Source of the DNA: Desmodesmus armatus
Lineage: Eukaryota; Chlorophyta; Chlorophyceae; Sphaeropleales; Scenedesmaceae
DNA: 64,000 nt
Direction: 5' to 3'
Assembly (NCBI GenBank): GCA_007449985.2
Contig: VIIQ02000010.1
Location: forward strand, 124,001-188,000
In this document: positions 1 through 11,000 of the stretch, piece after piece
Layout: each line of letters starts with the position of its first letter
How positions within the stretch are numbered: position 1 is the first letter of the stretch
Program-made: the position numbers and the translations under genes
The notes under the pieces: generated by a model
What the model saw: the letters and a program-made list of their open reading frames with translations, nothing else
Told to the model about the DNA's origin: nothing
Databases searched by the model: none

Positions 1-2483
1 TAGTGAGCGGCGCCCTCAACCGCTGGACCAACCACCTGGTGCCACAGTGGAACCCCTACATACCCAAGGTTAGAACCCACCTATAAAGGGTGATGCTATT
101 AGGGTGATGAGGGCGCTGTACAGCACAAGCAATAGTGATGGTTACAGCGCTGTTGGGCGTAAGCACTCAGTGTGGGTGCATGTCAGCATCCTATAATGTG
201 GCAGCTCTGAGCACACCATGCACCGCATCATCACGTCCCAGCAGACCTACCTAGGTCACACATACGCCAATTGCTTGAGCTCACACTGGCGACATTGCAC
301 TGCAGGGAGCCGCACGTGTCAAGCCTGGTCTGCAGGGCAGTGCTGGCAGTGCCCAGCTGGCCACACCCTCAGCACGCGCCACACAGTCAGGCATCCCGCG
401 CCAGGTGGTGTTCCTGCCCACCTGCGTCAACCGCATGATGGGGGCGGCACGTGGTGATGATGACTACAAGGGCAGCACACTGGATGTGTTCACACGGCTG
501 GCCAACAAAGCTGGCTACCAGGTCATCGTCCCTAAGGTGTGCTGCCTGGTCTGAGTCCGACTCAACCCTGCTAGGGCTTTCCTTCTGATGTGTACATCTG
601 ATTGTGTGTATTTGCCTTTGCAAGGCAATTGCAGGCAACAGTTGGCTGCTTCCTTCAATTCAGGAAGTCCCAGTTCTGGCAATGTTTATGAACAATGTGT
701 GCATGCCGCATGCTGCTACACCCTGTGGTGCTGCGCAGAACGTGGACCGGCTGTGCTGCGGCATGATGTTTGACACCCGTGGCGCCAAGCGTGCGGCTGG
801 CCTCAAGGTTGCTGAGTCCACCACTGAGCTAGTGCTGGCCAGCCAGATGGGCAAGCTGCCTGTGGGTGAGTGATAACTGCATCATGCTGCAGCAGCTGTG
901 CATGTGCAAGCAGGGCTTGCAGTCGGCATTGTTTGCGTTGACTGATACACCAGATGTTGTGGTTGGCACCATTGCATTGAAAGGATGGGACTTGCTTTGA
1001 GACTTGCAGGAATGGCGTTCAGTATGCATGTGTGGTAGCGTTGCAGCATGCTGCGCAGCACGCCTGTGGGGATGGTCTCGGCAGACACACTGTGTCATGT
1101 GGGTATATGCTTGCAGTTGTTGACAACTCCCCCTGCCTGGCGCACTTCAAGGCGAATGGGATGAACCAGTCAGAGCTCAAGTACGTGGGCATGGGCACTG
1201 TTGCTGGCAGGGATGCATAGCCAGAGGCACTGTGGTAGTGGTCAAATAACATTGCGTTGCTGGCAGGGTTGCAAAATGCAGACAGTTGTCAGGACATGTG
1301 GTGCAAGCACACAAGCGCTTGTGTTGGGGTGGGGTGAAGGCCATGCAGGCCCGGCCGGGGAAGATGCCATGCAATGCATCCGACGTAGCCGTACTGGTAT
1401 TCTTAGGGCGTAAAACACCAGGCCCTGTGCAGGTACTTGCTCCACCTGGTCTTCCCAGATTGCCACCAGCCTACATTGCCGCTGACACAGCCATATAACT
1501 GTCCTGCAGGTTCTCCATGTACGAGCCTGTCACATTCATGAAGCTATTCCTTGCCCCCTACCTGGAGTTTGAGCAGAAGAAGGGGCATGTGGCCCTGCAT
1601 GTGCCCTGCACATCCAAGCAGGCTGGGCTCACAGACAACTTTGTGCAGCTGGCAAGCAGGTGCAGCCAGGAGGTGTCCTTGACAGGTATGGGCCATTGCA
1701 AGGCGTAGCTGCTTTCTTTGACACAACCAGTGATCACTGTTGTGACTCCGAGTCTGAGTGGCACTTGGCTGGAAGGCTACCCCTTACTAGTCATGTAGTA
1801 CATATCATGCAACCGCCTGGCCTACTTTTAGATCGGAGCCCCAAGGCATACATGCACACACATCAACAACATGCGCGGTTTACCTTGTGCTTGCTGTCAT
1901 GCTGTGTGCTGTGTGGTGCGCTGCTGCAGACATACCCTGCTGTGGAATGGCAGGTGAGCAGTGCAACCAGACAGTGGCTGCATTTGTTTGATCACAAAGT
2001 ACTGCACGTGCTTAGCTGGTGTGGGCAGCAACACTTGTTGTGAAAGCTCATCAAATGACATTTGAGTGTGTGAGGCTCACTGTTTTGGTCCTAAACTGCA
2101 CTGCATTGTACAGTCAGTAAAAGGTAAAAGGTCATCATCATCTGCGCTTGTTGTCATGTCTTATACACCTGAAAACAGGTGACAGGGGTATGAGGTTTCC
2201 TGAACTGACGGCGGCGGCCTGTCAGCACGTCAACCTGCAGCAGGATGTGACAGATGGCTACAGCAACAGCAGGACGTGCGAGATTGGTGTCAGCAGCGCG
2301 TCTGGCAAGTACTTCCGCAGTCTGATGTACCTGGTGGACGACTGCACCAAGCCCAAGAGGGCTGCTGTTGATGCTGCTGGGGAACTGCCGCAGCAGGCGG
2401 TGGGGCAGGACGGCAGGGGGCCGAGCTTGGGCAACATTCACGAGCGCGCTGGGGGCATTGAGGCACGTTTCGGCAAGCACTGA
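1..2483 (+). CDS. GYD1: Glycolate dehydrogenase / FAD-linked D-lactate dehydrogenase family, C-terminal part (5' end outside window)
   Basis: Exons 3-68, 306-536, 739-865, 1117-1180, 1510-1685, 1930-1953 and 2179-2483 join in phase to about 330 residues ending in TGA. The fragment holds the cysteine-rich (CCG) iron-sulfur half of the family: PTCVNRMMG, LCCGMMFDTRG, DNSPC, VPCTSKQAG and PCCGMAGDRG are all visible. The N-terminal FAD-binding oxidase domain must lie to the left of the window. In chlorophyte algae this bacterial-type two-domain protein is the mitochondrial glycolate dehydrogenase, which oxidises photorespiratory glycolate and passes electrons to the respiratory chain. A bacterial-type D-lactate dehydrogenase has the same architecture, so substrate is inferred from lineage. 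Exon 1930-1953 is only 24 nt and encodes the second CCG motif. The next gene lies on the same strand about 1 kb downstream. Confidence 0.85.
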
Positions 2484-3488
2484 GACCATGCATGTTGTAG
2501 GCAGTTGTGTTGCACAGACGGCATGTGCACACATAATTGCAGCACCAGGCCAGCAATGCCCAGCCATCCTGCCAGCTATCCAGAGCACACATATCGTCTC
2601 ATCTCTTGTGGCGGCATTTGTTGTGACCTGACACATCGCAGAATTGTTGCAATTCATGTTCATATGGGGCTGTTTTTCTCCCTGTTGGTTTCAATGTTAC
2701 GTGTACCCCACGCTAGCTGACCAGCTGGATGGACTGCTGTCGTGTGACCAGCCTGCGCTAGCACTGTTTAGTGCTGGTCTGGGTGCCACACATAGATCTG
2801 GCCAGATGTGGTATGTGGCCATTGCTGTGCCAAGTGTAACCTAGCACCAAACTATGCAGACTTTATCGTCGGTATTCGATAAATAGCAATTCATGCTACC
2901 CTGGCTGCCAGTTTGCTCACATCATGATGTGCTTGGCAATGCTGCCTGCCGTGCACTGCCTGCCACGCAGCACATTAGCTGATGCAGTGACGCAATAGCT
3001 GAGCTTGCAGGTCCACGGTCCACGTTCAGATCCCCAGCAGCAGCACCGAATGACAAAGATCATCATCAATGGAAGCCGTATTGCCACGTCAGCAACTGGG
3101 ACCATGCACGGCTGAAGTTGACTGTCCTCGCTCTGAGAAAGAACGATTTGGCTGCCACAGGCATTCTCAACCCTTCAGGTTGACTTGCCGACAATCACTC
3201 TTTCAGTCAACAACGTTTTGCCTCCAACTGCTTCAGTTGTCAACCGCAGCATTCAAAAAGTGTTGCACGAGCAGCACTGCCACAAGCCCCATGTGCCTTA
3301 AAATAACTATGTGAAGTGGATTTGATCGTGCTCAGCGACGTCTGCTGTATGCTGTGTTCGTGAGTCGTTGCGCGCGTGATCGGTGCTGCTCAGCTGCTTG
3401 CGTTCCTACTGCTGCTACAACCCAGCCGTCTCTTGCACCACCAACAACGAAAAGCTCTCATCATGCAGCAGTGGTCAATCTCCTCACT
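2484..3488. other. Intergenic region between the glycolate dehydrogenase and kelch-BTB genes
   Basis: It holds the 3' UTR of the upstream gene (poly(A) signal at 2835) and presumably the promoter and 5' UTR of the kelch-BTB gene. Short open frames here (for example an ATG at 3069) have no recognisable product and no splice phase that joins them to the kelch exons. Confidence 0.5.
2835..2839 (+). terminator. Poly(A) signal TGTAA of the glycolate dehydrogenase gene
   Basis: TGTAA is the usual chlorophyte polyadenylation signal. It stands about 350 nt after the stop codon at 2481-2483, before any candidate exon of the next gene. Confidence 0.5.
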
Positions 3489-6400
3489 ATGCCAAGGTGT
3501 GAAGCAGCCACAGCCAGGCAACTGCAACTGAAGAAAGAGCAGCAGACTCCGTTGGACCACCAACACCACTGCCATGGAGAGGCTGTCCCGCCCCACCATG
3601 TCCTGCATACCACCTCACCAGCTCCCCCCTCCCCCGACTAAACGACGAGCAAGATGGAGCATAACCCTGTCTTGCATGTGCCACAGGTTCATCACCGTGC
3701 AGGTCTGACGCATCAGCCAGCCTGCATGGTGGGAGCGTGCTGGTGTTTGGTGGCCGGGACAAGGCCGGAACGGCCACGAATGACCTGCATGTGCTGGATC
3801 TGGCTGGCCTAGCACAGGGCCGTGGCTGGCAGGTCATTGGCTGCGCTGGAGGGCAACCCTCACCAAGGCAAGTGTGCGCACAAGCGCGGTGGCACATCAT
3901 GCGCATGCTGCACATACTTTGTTCTGGTCCCGCACGGCGTGAGGTGGCGCAGATGGCATGTTGATGATCACCAACTTCCATGAAGCCTCCTTGCTGCTGC
4001 ACTGCAGGTGGGGCCACAGCGCATTTGTGTATGAAGAGCAACTGTGGGTGTATGGTGGGTTTGACGGGCAGCAGTCCTTCGAGGACCTTTGGACGCTGGA
4101 CCTGTCGCAGTTTGTCTGGGAGAAGGTGCAGCAGGGAGGGGTGGCGCCCAACAGGCAGCTCACCAAGTACAGCAGGAGCTTCCATGCTGCGGCGGTGTCA
4201 CCTGCAGGACACAGCATGCTGGCCTTTGGCAAGCAGGTAGGCTTTATCTCAGTCATACTGTGCCAGTGTTGAGTGTCTTGTGCTGGACTGCATCGTTTCT
4301 GGTGGCGCCTGCAGGACGGTGCATGACCTCTTGCATCACAGTAAGTTGTGATCCACGCAACATGCTCACGAGAGCATGTGATCACACCGTGCTCTCTGCT
4401 GATGACATGCATGCAGGATTCAGACCCTGAGAACGCTGACCCCAGCAGGCCTGCAGGTGCCCCAGCACTGCGCCTGCATGCCTTCGACCTGGACCAGCAC
4501 AGGTGGAGTGCGGTGCATGCTGCAGGCAGTGTCACCTTCCAGAAGCTAGAAGCCCTGCAGTGCTATGGGAACAAACTGATTGCTATGGGCTGGTCAGGCG
4601 GCAAGGCGGAGTCTGACATGCAGGTCTGCAGTACAGTGCCCGCCCTGCTTGCTGCGTACCACAGTGGTGGCCTGCCAGGCTTGCAAGGCATTGGGCCTGC
4701 ACGTCCTGTATGCTCTGCAGCATGACGGTGATCGTGCTGACAGCAGCATGGACATCCACATGAAAGGATGACCTGCCTGTGGCATCAGGTGTTTTGAAAG
4801 CCATGCATAACGAGTGACACAAGATGTCTATTGTGATGCAGGTTTGCTGCCTTGACTTGAGCAGCAGCCACTCCTTCAGGACACCCTCCTTTGCTGCAAG
4901 CTCTACGCGCAGCCGCCCAACCCCCAGCTGGCAGCTTGTGCACACACAGGGGATGCTGCCATCAGCACGCACTGCAGCAGCCACCACTGTGCTGGGCAAG
5001 ACGTTGCTGCTGCATGGTGGCATGCTGTGCAGCAAGGCGGTAGCAGGCAGGCTGGCTGCAGACACCTACGTGCTGGACCTCAGCACACTGGCCTGGACAA
5101 AGATGGCACCGGCACAGGAGAGGGCTGTGGGCAGCATGCCACGTGCAAGCCACAGGGCTGTTGCAGTGCCCAGCGCTGCTGCAGTCATGCTCATTGGTAA
5201 GGCGATCTAACCCGTGGACGTGTCTGTCACTGCCTGCAAGCTGATAATGTTGCAGGCCTGGTGTGTCACCACGTGCACAGGCAGCCAGGCGCTGCAAGCA
5301 TATTATGATCTAGCCAGCACGCCAAATACGGCGCATCACTGTCGGCATGGATCAATGATGTTGCCGCGCATGTTCACCACAACAGTTACACAGCATGCAC
5401 ACCAAAGGCAGGGCTGCCATAACTGGCACAAAGTATATCATCACAAGATGAACACAGCGCTCCACAACTTATGCAGGTGGCACCAGCAGTCGCCAGGCGT
5501 GCGCATCATGTGACACCATTGAGTGCCTGAGGCAGGTTGGAGGCGGGCCAGCCATCAGCGTGCGCTCTCTTGAGGCCACATCAGCGGGAGCGGCAGTTGG
5601 TCCTGGGCAAGGCATTGCAGAAGTGCTGTCTACCACACCAACCCTGCTAGGCATCCAGCCATTTGGCCATGTCACAAGCACACCCAAGTTTGTCCTGGGT
5701 ACCACTGCAGGTGAGCTGCAGCTGCTGCAGCTGCAGTAGAGGCTCCGCAAGTGCTTATTGGCTGGCTGGCAGTTCAGCCAAGATGGGTTGTCAGTGCTTA
5801 CATCACCCATATGTTGACTTTGCCATGAGACCGCAATGTAGAGAGCACTGCCACTTGAAGTGTGCTGACGCCTGCCATCCTGTGCGCTACAGGCACTCCC
5901 AACACAGCAAGAACTGCACCAGCCGCCACACCTGCGGTGCAGCTGACCAGCCCTCCTGGTGCATCAGCTGAGGCAGCAGCAGTGGCCGCCGCCCCACCCA
6001 GTGCCCTTGTACCCACGTGTGATTTCAAGAGCTTCTGCTTCAGTGGTGTGCTGTCTGACATTGAGCTAGTGGCTGGAGGCACCTCCTTCCCAGCACACAG
6101 GTAGGCACCCCTACAACTTCGCACGCACTGCTTTGCATTCGACATGAGGCTTGCACTTGCACTTTGTGCACACACAGTCCGGCCACTTCAGCTGCAGTCG
6201 TGCATCTGATGCTGGTGTACTTCATTCAAAACCTCAACCTCAGGCCTACCACAACGCTGTGTTGTGTGATGTCATTCTGTAGGCTGCTGCTGTGTGCCCA
6301 GAGCCCCAGGCTGGCAGAGCTGATCCAGGCCCAGACAGGCACAACCCACTCCACCCAGGTGCCAGGCGGTGAATGCAGGTGGTCACTGAACCTGCCTGAC

Positions 6401-7532
6401 ATCTACCCAGATATCTTGGCTCTCATGCTGCAGGTGAGGCCACTGGCATTGATTGCTGACTTGGCACTGGCGTTCTGCATGCCGCTCTATCTGTACCAGT
6501 AGCTGCTGAAGCCCTGTGCACGGTGTTCCTTAAAAGTACCAATGCCTGTGCCGCAGCGGACTGGTTGCGGAGGCGGCTGCCACGTTATGTGCCATGCCAA
6601 CCAGGTCGCTGTCAATGAACTTATAACGTCCTTATGTTTTTGCTGGCTGCAGTACATGTACTGCAGCCTCACAAGTGTGCCTGTGGAGTCAGCATCCCTG
6701 CTTTTCAAGGCAGCTGACAGGTGGGCGAGGTGGCTGGGCCGTTTGCACGACCTTACTGAATGAAAGTCCACCCACTAACATGCTGTGAAGGACTCTGCAT
6801 CAGGACCATGTACTTCCTTGCCGTTGCTGAGCTTGAAGTGCCAGCCCAAGATGTGTTCCCAATCAAACTGCATGATGCAGGTACGGCTTGTCAGGCCTAC
6901 GCAGTGCCTGTCTGAAGGTGGTGGTTGCCACCCTTGACCTGGACAACGTCTGCCACAACGTGCTGCTGGCCCATGACCACAAGTGCAGCGAGCTGTCACA
7001 GGTGAACTCTCCTTGGTTTGCTTGCCAACCCTTTTGCGTCATTTCAAGGTTGGCCCTTCCTGATTCTGAGGGACGTTGAACATCCAGCATCATGGCCACA
7101 ATTGGGCGTTGACACTGTGCCACTGCTTGCATGTGCTGCAGGCGTGCATCCTGTTCGTGGCAGCATCCCCTGAGCGCTTCCAGCAGGTATGTGCCACACC
7201 AGGTTTGGTGTGCACAAGACTTCATAGACACAAGTTATAGGTCAGCGCCACTACACATGCTTCATGGGCCTCAAATGCGTCCGATGCTTACAGCTGACCT
7301 GGAATGCCATGCACACCGTGGGGTTGGCCCCCTTGAAATTTATTGTTCCCAAAATCAGCAGGAGCAGCGTCTACAGCAGCCATGGAGCAAAGCCAGTATC
7401 ATTGTGCTTTGTTTGTGCTGCATCCAGGTGTTGGCATCCCCTGGCTACCTGACCCTGAACCAGACACACCCTCGCGTGGTAACAGCATTTGTGCAGTCGG
7501 TGACGCAGCTGCTGATGGCAAAGCGTGCGTGA
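3489..7532 (+). CDS. Kelch-repeat protein with C-terminal BTB and BACK domains
   Basis: Exons 3489-3496 (start inferred), 3703-3867, 4008-4236, 4417-4623, 4842-5196, 5477-5710, 5893-6100, 6283-6433, 6653-6720, 6881-7001, 7142-7186 and 7428-7532 give 631 residues in consistent phase. The N-terminal half is a kelch propeller, with blades marked by VLVFGGRD, LWVYGGFDG, LIAMGWSGG and LLLHGGM, each followed by a Trp-containing strand. Around residue 450 a BTB domain begins (GVLSDIELVAGG, then LLCAQSPRLAELI and ADRYGLSGLRSACLK). A BACK-like tail follows (LDLDNVCHNVLLAHDH, VLASPGYLTL). Such proteins usually act as substrate adaptors of CUL3 ubiquitin ligases; that role is inferred here. The intron after 3867 has a GC donor (AG|GCAAGT). 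The 8-nt first coding exon gives MPR, which completes a kelch P-x-R element, but a start further upstream cannot be excluded. Confidence 0.85.
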
Positions 7533-8066
7533 CACTAGTACTGATGTTACCCTGACGACCCGTCTCAGACGTTGGCTGACGTGGCACCCTTGCAGACTGT
7601 GCTCTGAGCCCGAATGTTCCTGCAACAGCCGGTCTGGTGACATCCTGAAGGTAGAGCCTCTACTGTCGTACAGGCAGCCCAATATCACTCATGGATGCTG
7701 AGATGATTAATTGGATGTTACAGAAGATTGTTACAGATGTTACACGTGATGCAAAACAACATGCTTGGTGGTCAGTGTACCATGGCGTGTTCCACCATGC
7801 GTCACTGAAAAGCTGTAGGCAACAATTAAATGCAACATCACCTTGTCACGGCAACACATGTCCTGCAACTTTGGATGGATGATTCATTGGCTAGATGCAC
7901 TTCCTGTGTCTGCACAACTCACCCCAGCACAGCTGATACGTCACACAATAAGTCAACAACTGCCAGATGGGCTGTATCCAACAACATACACAGCAGCATC
8001 AGCACACCCATTCAATATCCCACTGCGCAAATGGCACAGCCCCCCCCCCCCCCCCAATCCAACCCA
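7533..8066. other. Convergent intergenic region with minus-strand poly(A) signals
   Basis: This is the shared 3' region of the kelch-BTB gene (+) and the phytyl ester synthase gene (-). On the minus strand TGTAA occurs three times, at 7718-7722, 7731-7735 and 7740-7744, about 320-350 nt beyond the synthase stop. No clear + strand TGTAA was seen for the kelch-BTB gene. Confidence 0.5.
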
Positions 8067-11000
8067 TTACGCATCCAAGTCCATGCTGCTCAAGCTGGAT
8101 ACACTGGACAGGCTTTCGTAGCTGACCTTCTGCAGGGCGATCCCATGCCTGACGGCATCCGCAGCGGCGGCCTCCTCATCCGTGCCTGCAGACCCTGGTG
8201 GGCCCTGAGTAATGTTGAAGGCCTTGCTGCCAGGCTGCCAGCTCTGGAAGGCCTTGCTGATGCGTGCGCCCACGTTGCGGTCCTCATCGGCTGCTTGCAC
8301 CTGCTGAAGCTCCTCCATGCCGGCATACACTGCACACAGTAAAGCAGTTTTGTGAGTTACGCCGTAACACGCAAGGGTGCGTAGCCGGTGTAACACCTTT
8401 TTCCGTGAACACGCAAGGGTACGTTCTATCATCACTCCCAAATTGAGTTACATCATCGCACCCAATGGAGGCTCCAACCAGTGCTGTGTGAAGTTGATGC
8501 TTGCCAGCTGTGCCTGCTGTCGCACTTTGTCTGCAATACAAATTCAAAACCACCTGCATCGGTCATTCGGCCACGGCTGATGCCATGTGCAGGATGCAGC
8601 ATCCAGCCCATGCCAAACCTTAACCCTCACCTGTTGCCCGGATACTGTCGTACAGTTCCTGCCAGCCCTCCGCATCCTTCTTGACGTTCAGCCCCAGCTG
8701 CGTGGTGTCTACTGGCGCGCACACCTTGAAGTACAGCCGGTTGAGGTTGGGGATAGGCACTGGTGTGGGCAGGCCGAGGCCGGGTATGCGTGTGAGGGGG
8801 AAGGCCGCCTCCCCAGGGTCCAAGTTAGGGTCAAAGCGCTGCAGGGCAGCCTGCAAGATGGGGCGATGGAAGAAGGTGGTGTTAGGGGCCAAGCAGGCAC
8901 AGCGCACTGTGTGAGCCACGCAAATGCCCTAGCGGAGCCAACTTGGCAGCTTGAGGCAACCTGCAGGCAAGCTTCAACCTTTCCAAAGGCGGACTACAGC
9001 GAAGAAATGCTTAGGCATGTACGGACGCTTGCGACGATTGGTACAATTCATGCATGCGTGGAATGCTTGGTTCATCATCTTCTCAGTGCACCAGCAAACC
9101 TAGATAGTAGACTTGCAGGCCTGACTGCAGGCCACTGGGCTGCATGCCTCACCTTGACTAGCCCACCCAGCACAGGTACCTCCAGCAGCTCATCAGCCTC
9201 CATCATCACTGCAGCACACAACAGAACTTGCATGAGTCAGGGCGCCCAGCTGGACGTTCATGTATGGCCCCTTGTCCATGTGGCAAACATACAACAGTGG
9301 CACTTACAGCCGGTGGGCCGCTCTCCTGCTGCCTGACGCCACTGAGCAACTTGGCGCCCCCTGTCACTGGCACGTCGATTGTCAGCAGCCAGGATGGAGC
9401 GGGCTGCAGCTTCAAGCACCTTTGAAAACAAGTGTGCTTGAGGAACAATGCTGCCACCGAGGCGAGGAGTCCTTACAAGGGGTGTAGACAGCAGAGCTAG
9501 CACTTTAGGTCTTATCGTCCTGAAAATGCGTTTGACTCCATTTACCGTCGTACGCATCATCTGCCCCCACAGCAGCGAACGGCACGATGATGGCCCCACA
9601 GCGTGCTGCCAGCCGCACAAAGTCCGGGGTGTCCTTCCAGAACAGCTGGTACTCCTGCCCCACCTTCTTGTTCACCTCCTTGGCACCACCAGGGAACAGC
9701 AGCTGCAGACACAGCCGGCAACAGCAACAGTAGTGCACACAGAACATGGCAGCAGGAGTGGTAGCAAGCGCAAGCATGCCAGTGTCCGTCATCACGTAGC
9801 AAGCAACTGTTGAAAGTGGCGGCTACTGACCAGCCAGCTCATGCAAGCAGGCAACATGTGCACGCCTCAGTACTACATGGCCACCCTGTCAAAGTTGCCG
9901 GCTGGCACACATGTCTCCAAGCAAACGAGGGGCCTCACACGGCACGACACAGGCCTCAAAGGCCAAGACACTCAACCTGACCAAGTGCTACACATGTGCC
10001 AACCAGTGGGAACTTTGGCTTGTCTTGGCCCTAGCTGAAGGCACATGTATGAATAGAAGAAGCATGCTACTCACCACTTGTTCGTTGCCCTTGAGCAGCT
10101 TGTATGCTGTCATGGGCCCAGCAGGCACAGCACCAAACTGCTCAAAGAACTTGCCCAGCGGGCCACCCCTGCACAACACGACACAGCCACACAACGGCAC
10201 GATTCGTTGGCACCATTATATATTTTCCTGGGGTCACTGACTGGCCAATGGTGCTCTGAGGTGCAGTCGACATGGCAGACGCCCTTCCCCCACCCCTCCC
10301 GCATCGCAGAGCCCTGGCAGAGCTTTGCAGTGTAGTGCTCTGAGACAGGTTCTGCCCCTGGCACAAGCCAAGGCGGCAGTGAAGGCTGCACTCTTCGTGC
10401 AGTGATGGGCGATGAATGGATACGCCGCTGCAAAGCATAGCCTACACGGTGTGTGATGGTGAGCATGCATTTGCGTGGCTTGTGCAGGTGCTCAGCACAG
10501 TGTGTCGGTGCCACTCACCAGTGAGCCGGTGTGCAAGGCCTCTGACCTGCAGCACGCAAAGCACAGCAAAGCACAGTCATGCTTCAGAGCACACACTCAT
10601 ATACATATGAGCACATGTACGACACACAGTGTGGCCCTGCGTGGCGACGTCAAGCAAGTGGTAGATGAGCAACCAATGCAATGCCGGCAGCTGCCAGCAA
10701 CCCACAGCTGGCTGTTACGTGCTGGCCCCAGCGCTAGTACCAGCACATTGTCCCCAATTCAACGATGCCCTGTGTGGCTCACCTTGAAGCCCCTCATGTA
10801 CAGCTCATACGCCAGCAGAGGCATCTGCAGCAGACACACATAGCACAGCACAGCACAGCACGATGTGTGAGCACACTGTGCCAGGTTGGCTGGCTGAGGG
10901 AGACCTGCTACTATGTAGAACACATTCAGCCCCTTGAACGTCAGGGGTGTGGGGAAGGTTATAATATCAAATGCAGGAACATACTCGCCCATGGTCACCA

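Noticed and set aside
2154..2663. 169-codon minus-strand ORF over the last glycolate dehydrogenase exon
   Set aside because: It is the antisense shadow of a well supported coding exon.
6804..6880. Exon-like frame TMYFLAVAELEVPAQDVFPIK in the kelch-BTB gene
   Set aside because: Using it breaks the phase into the next exon across only 14 nt. Splicing 6720 directly to 6881 gives the BTB helix ADRYGLSGLRSACLK in phase.
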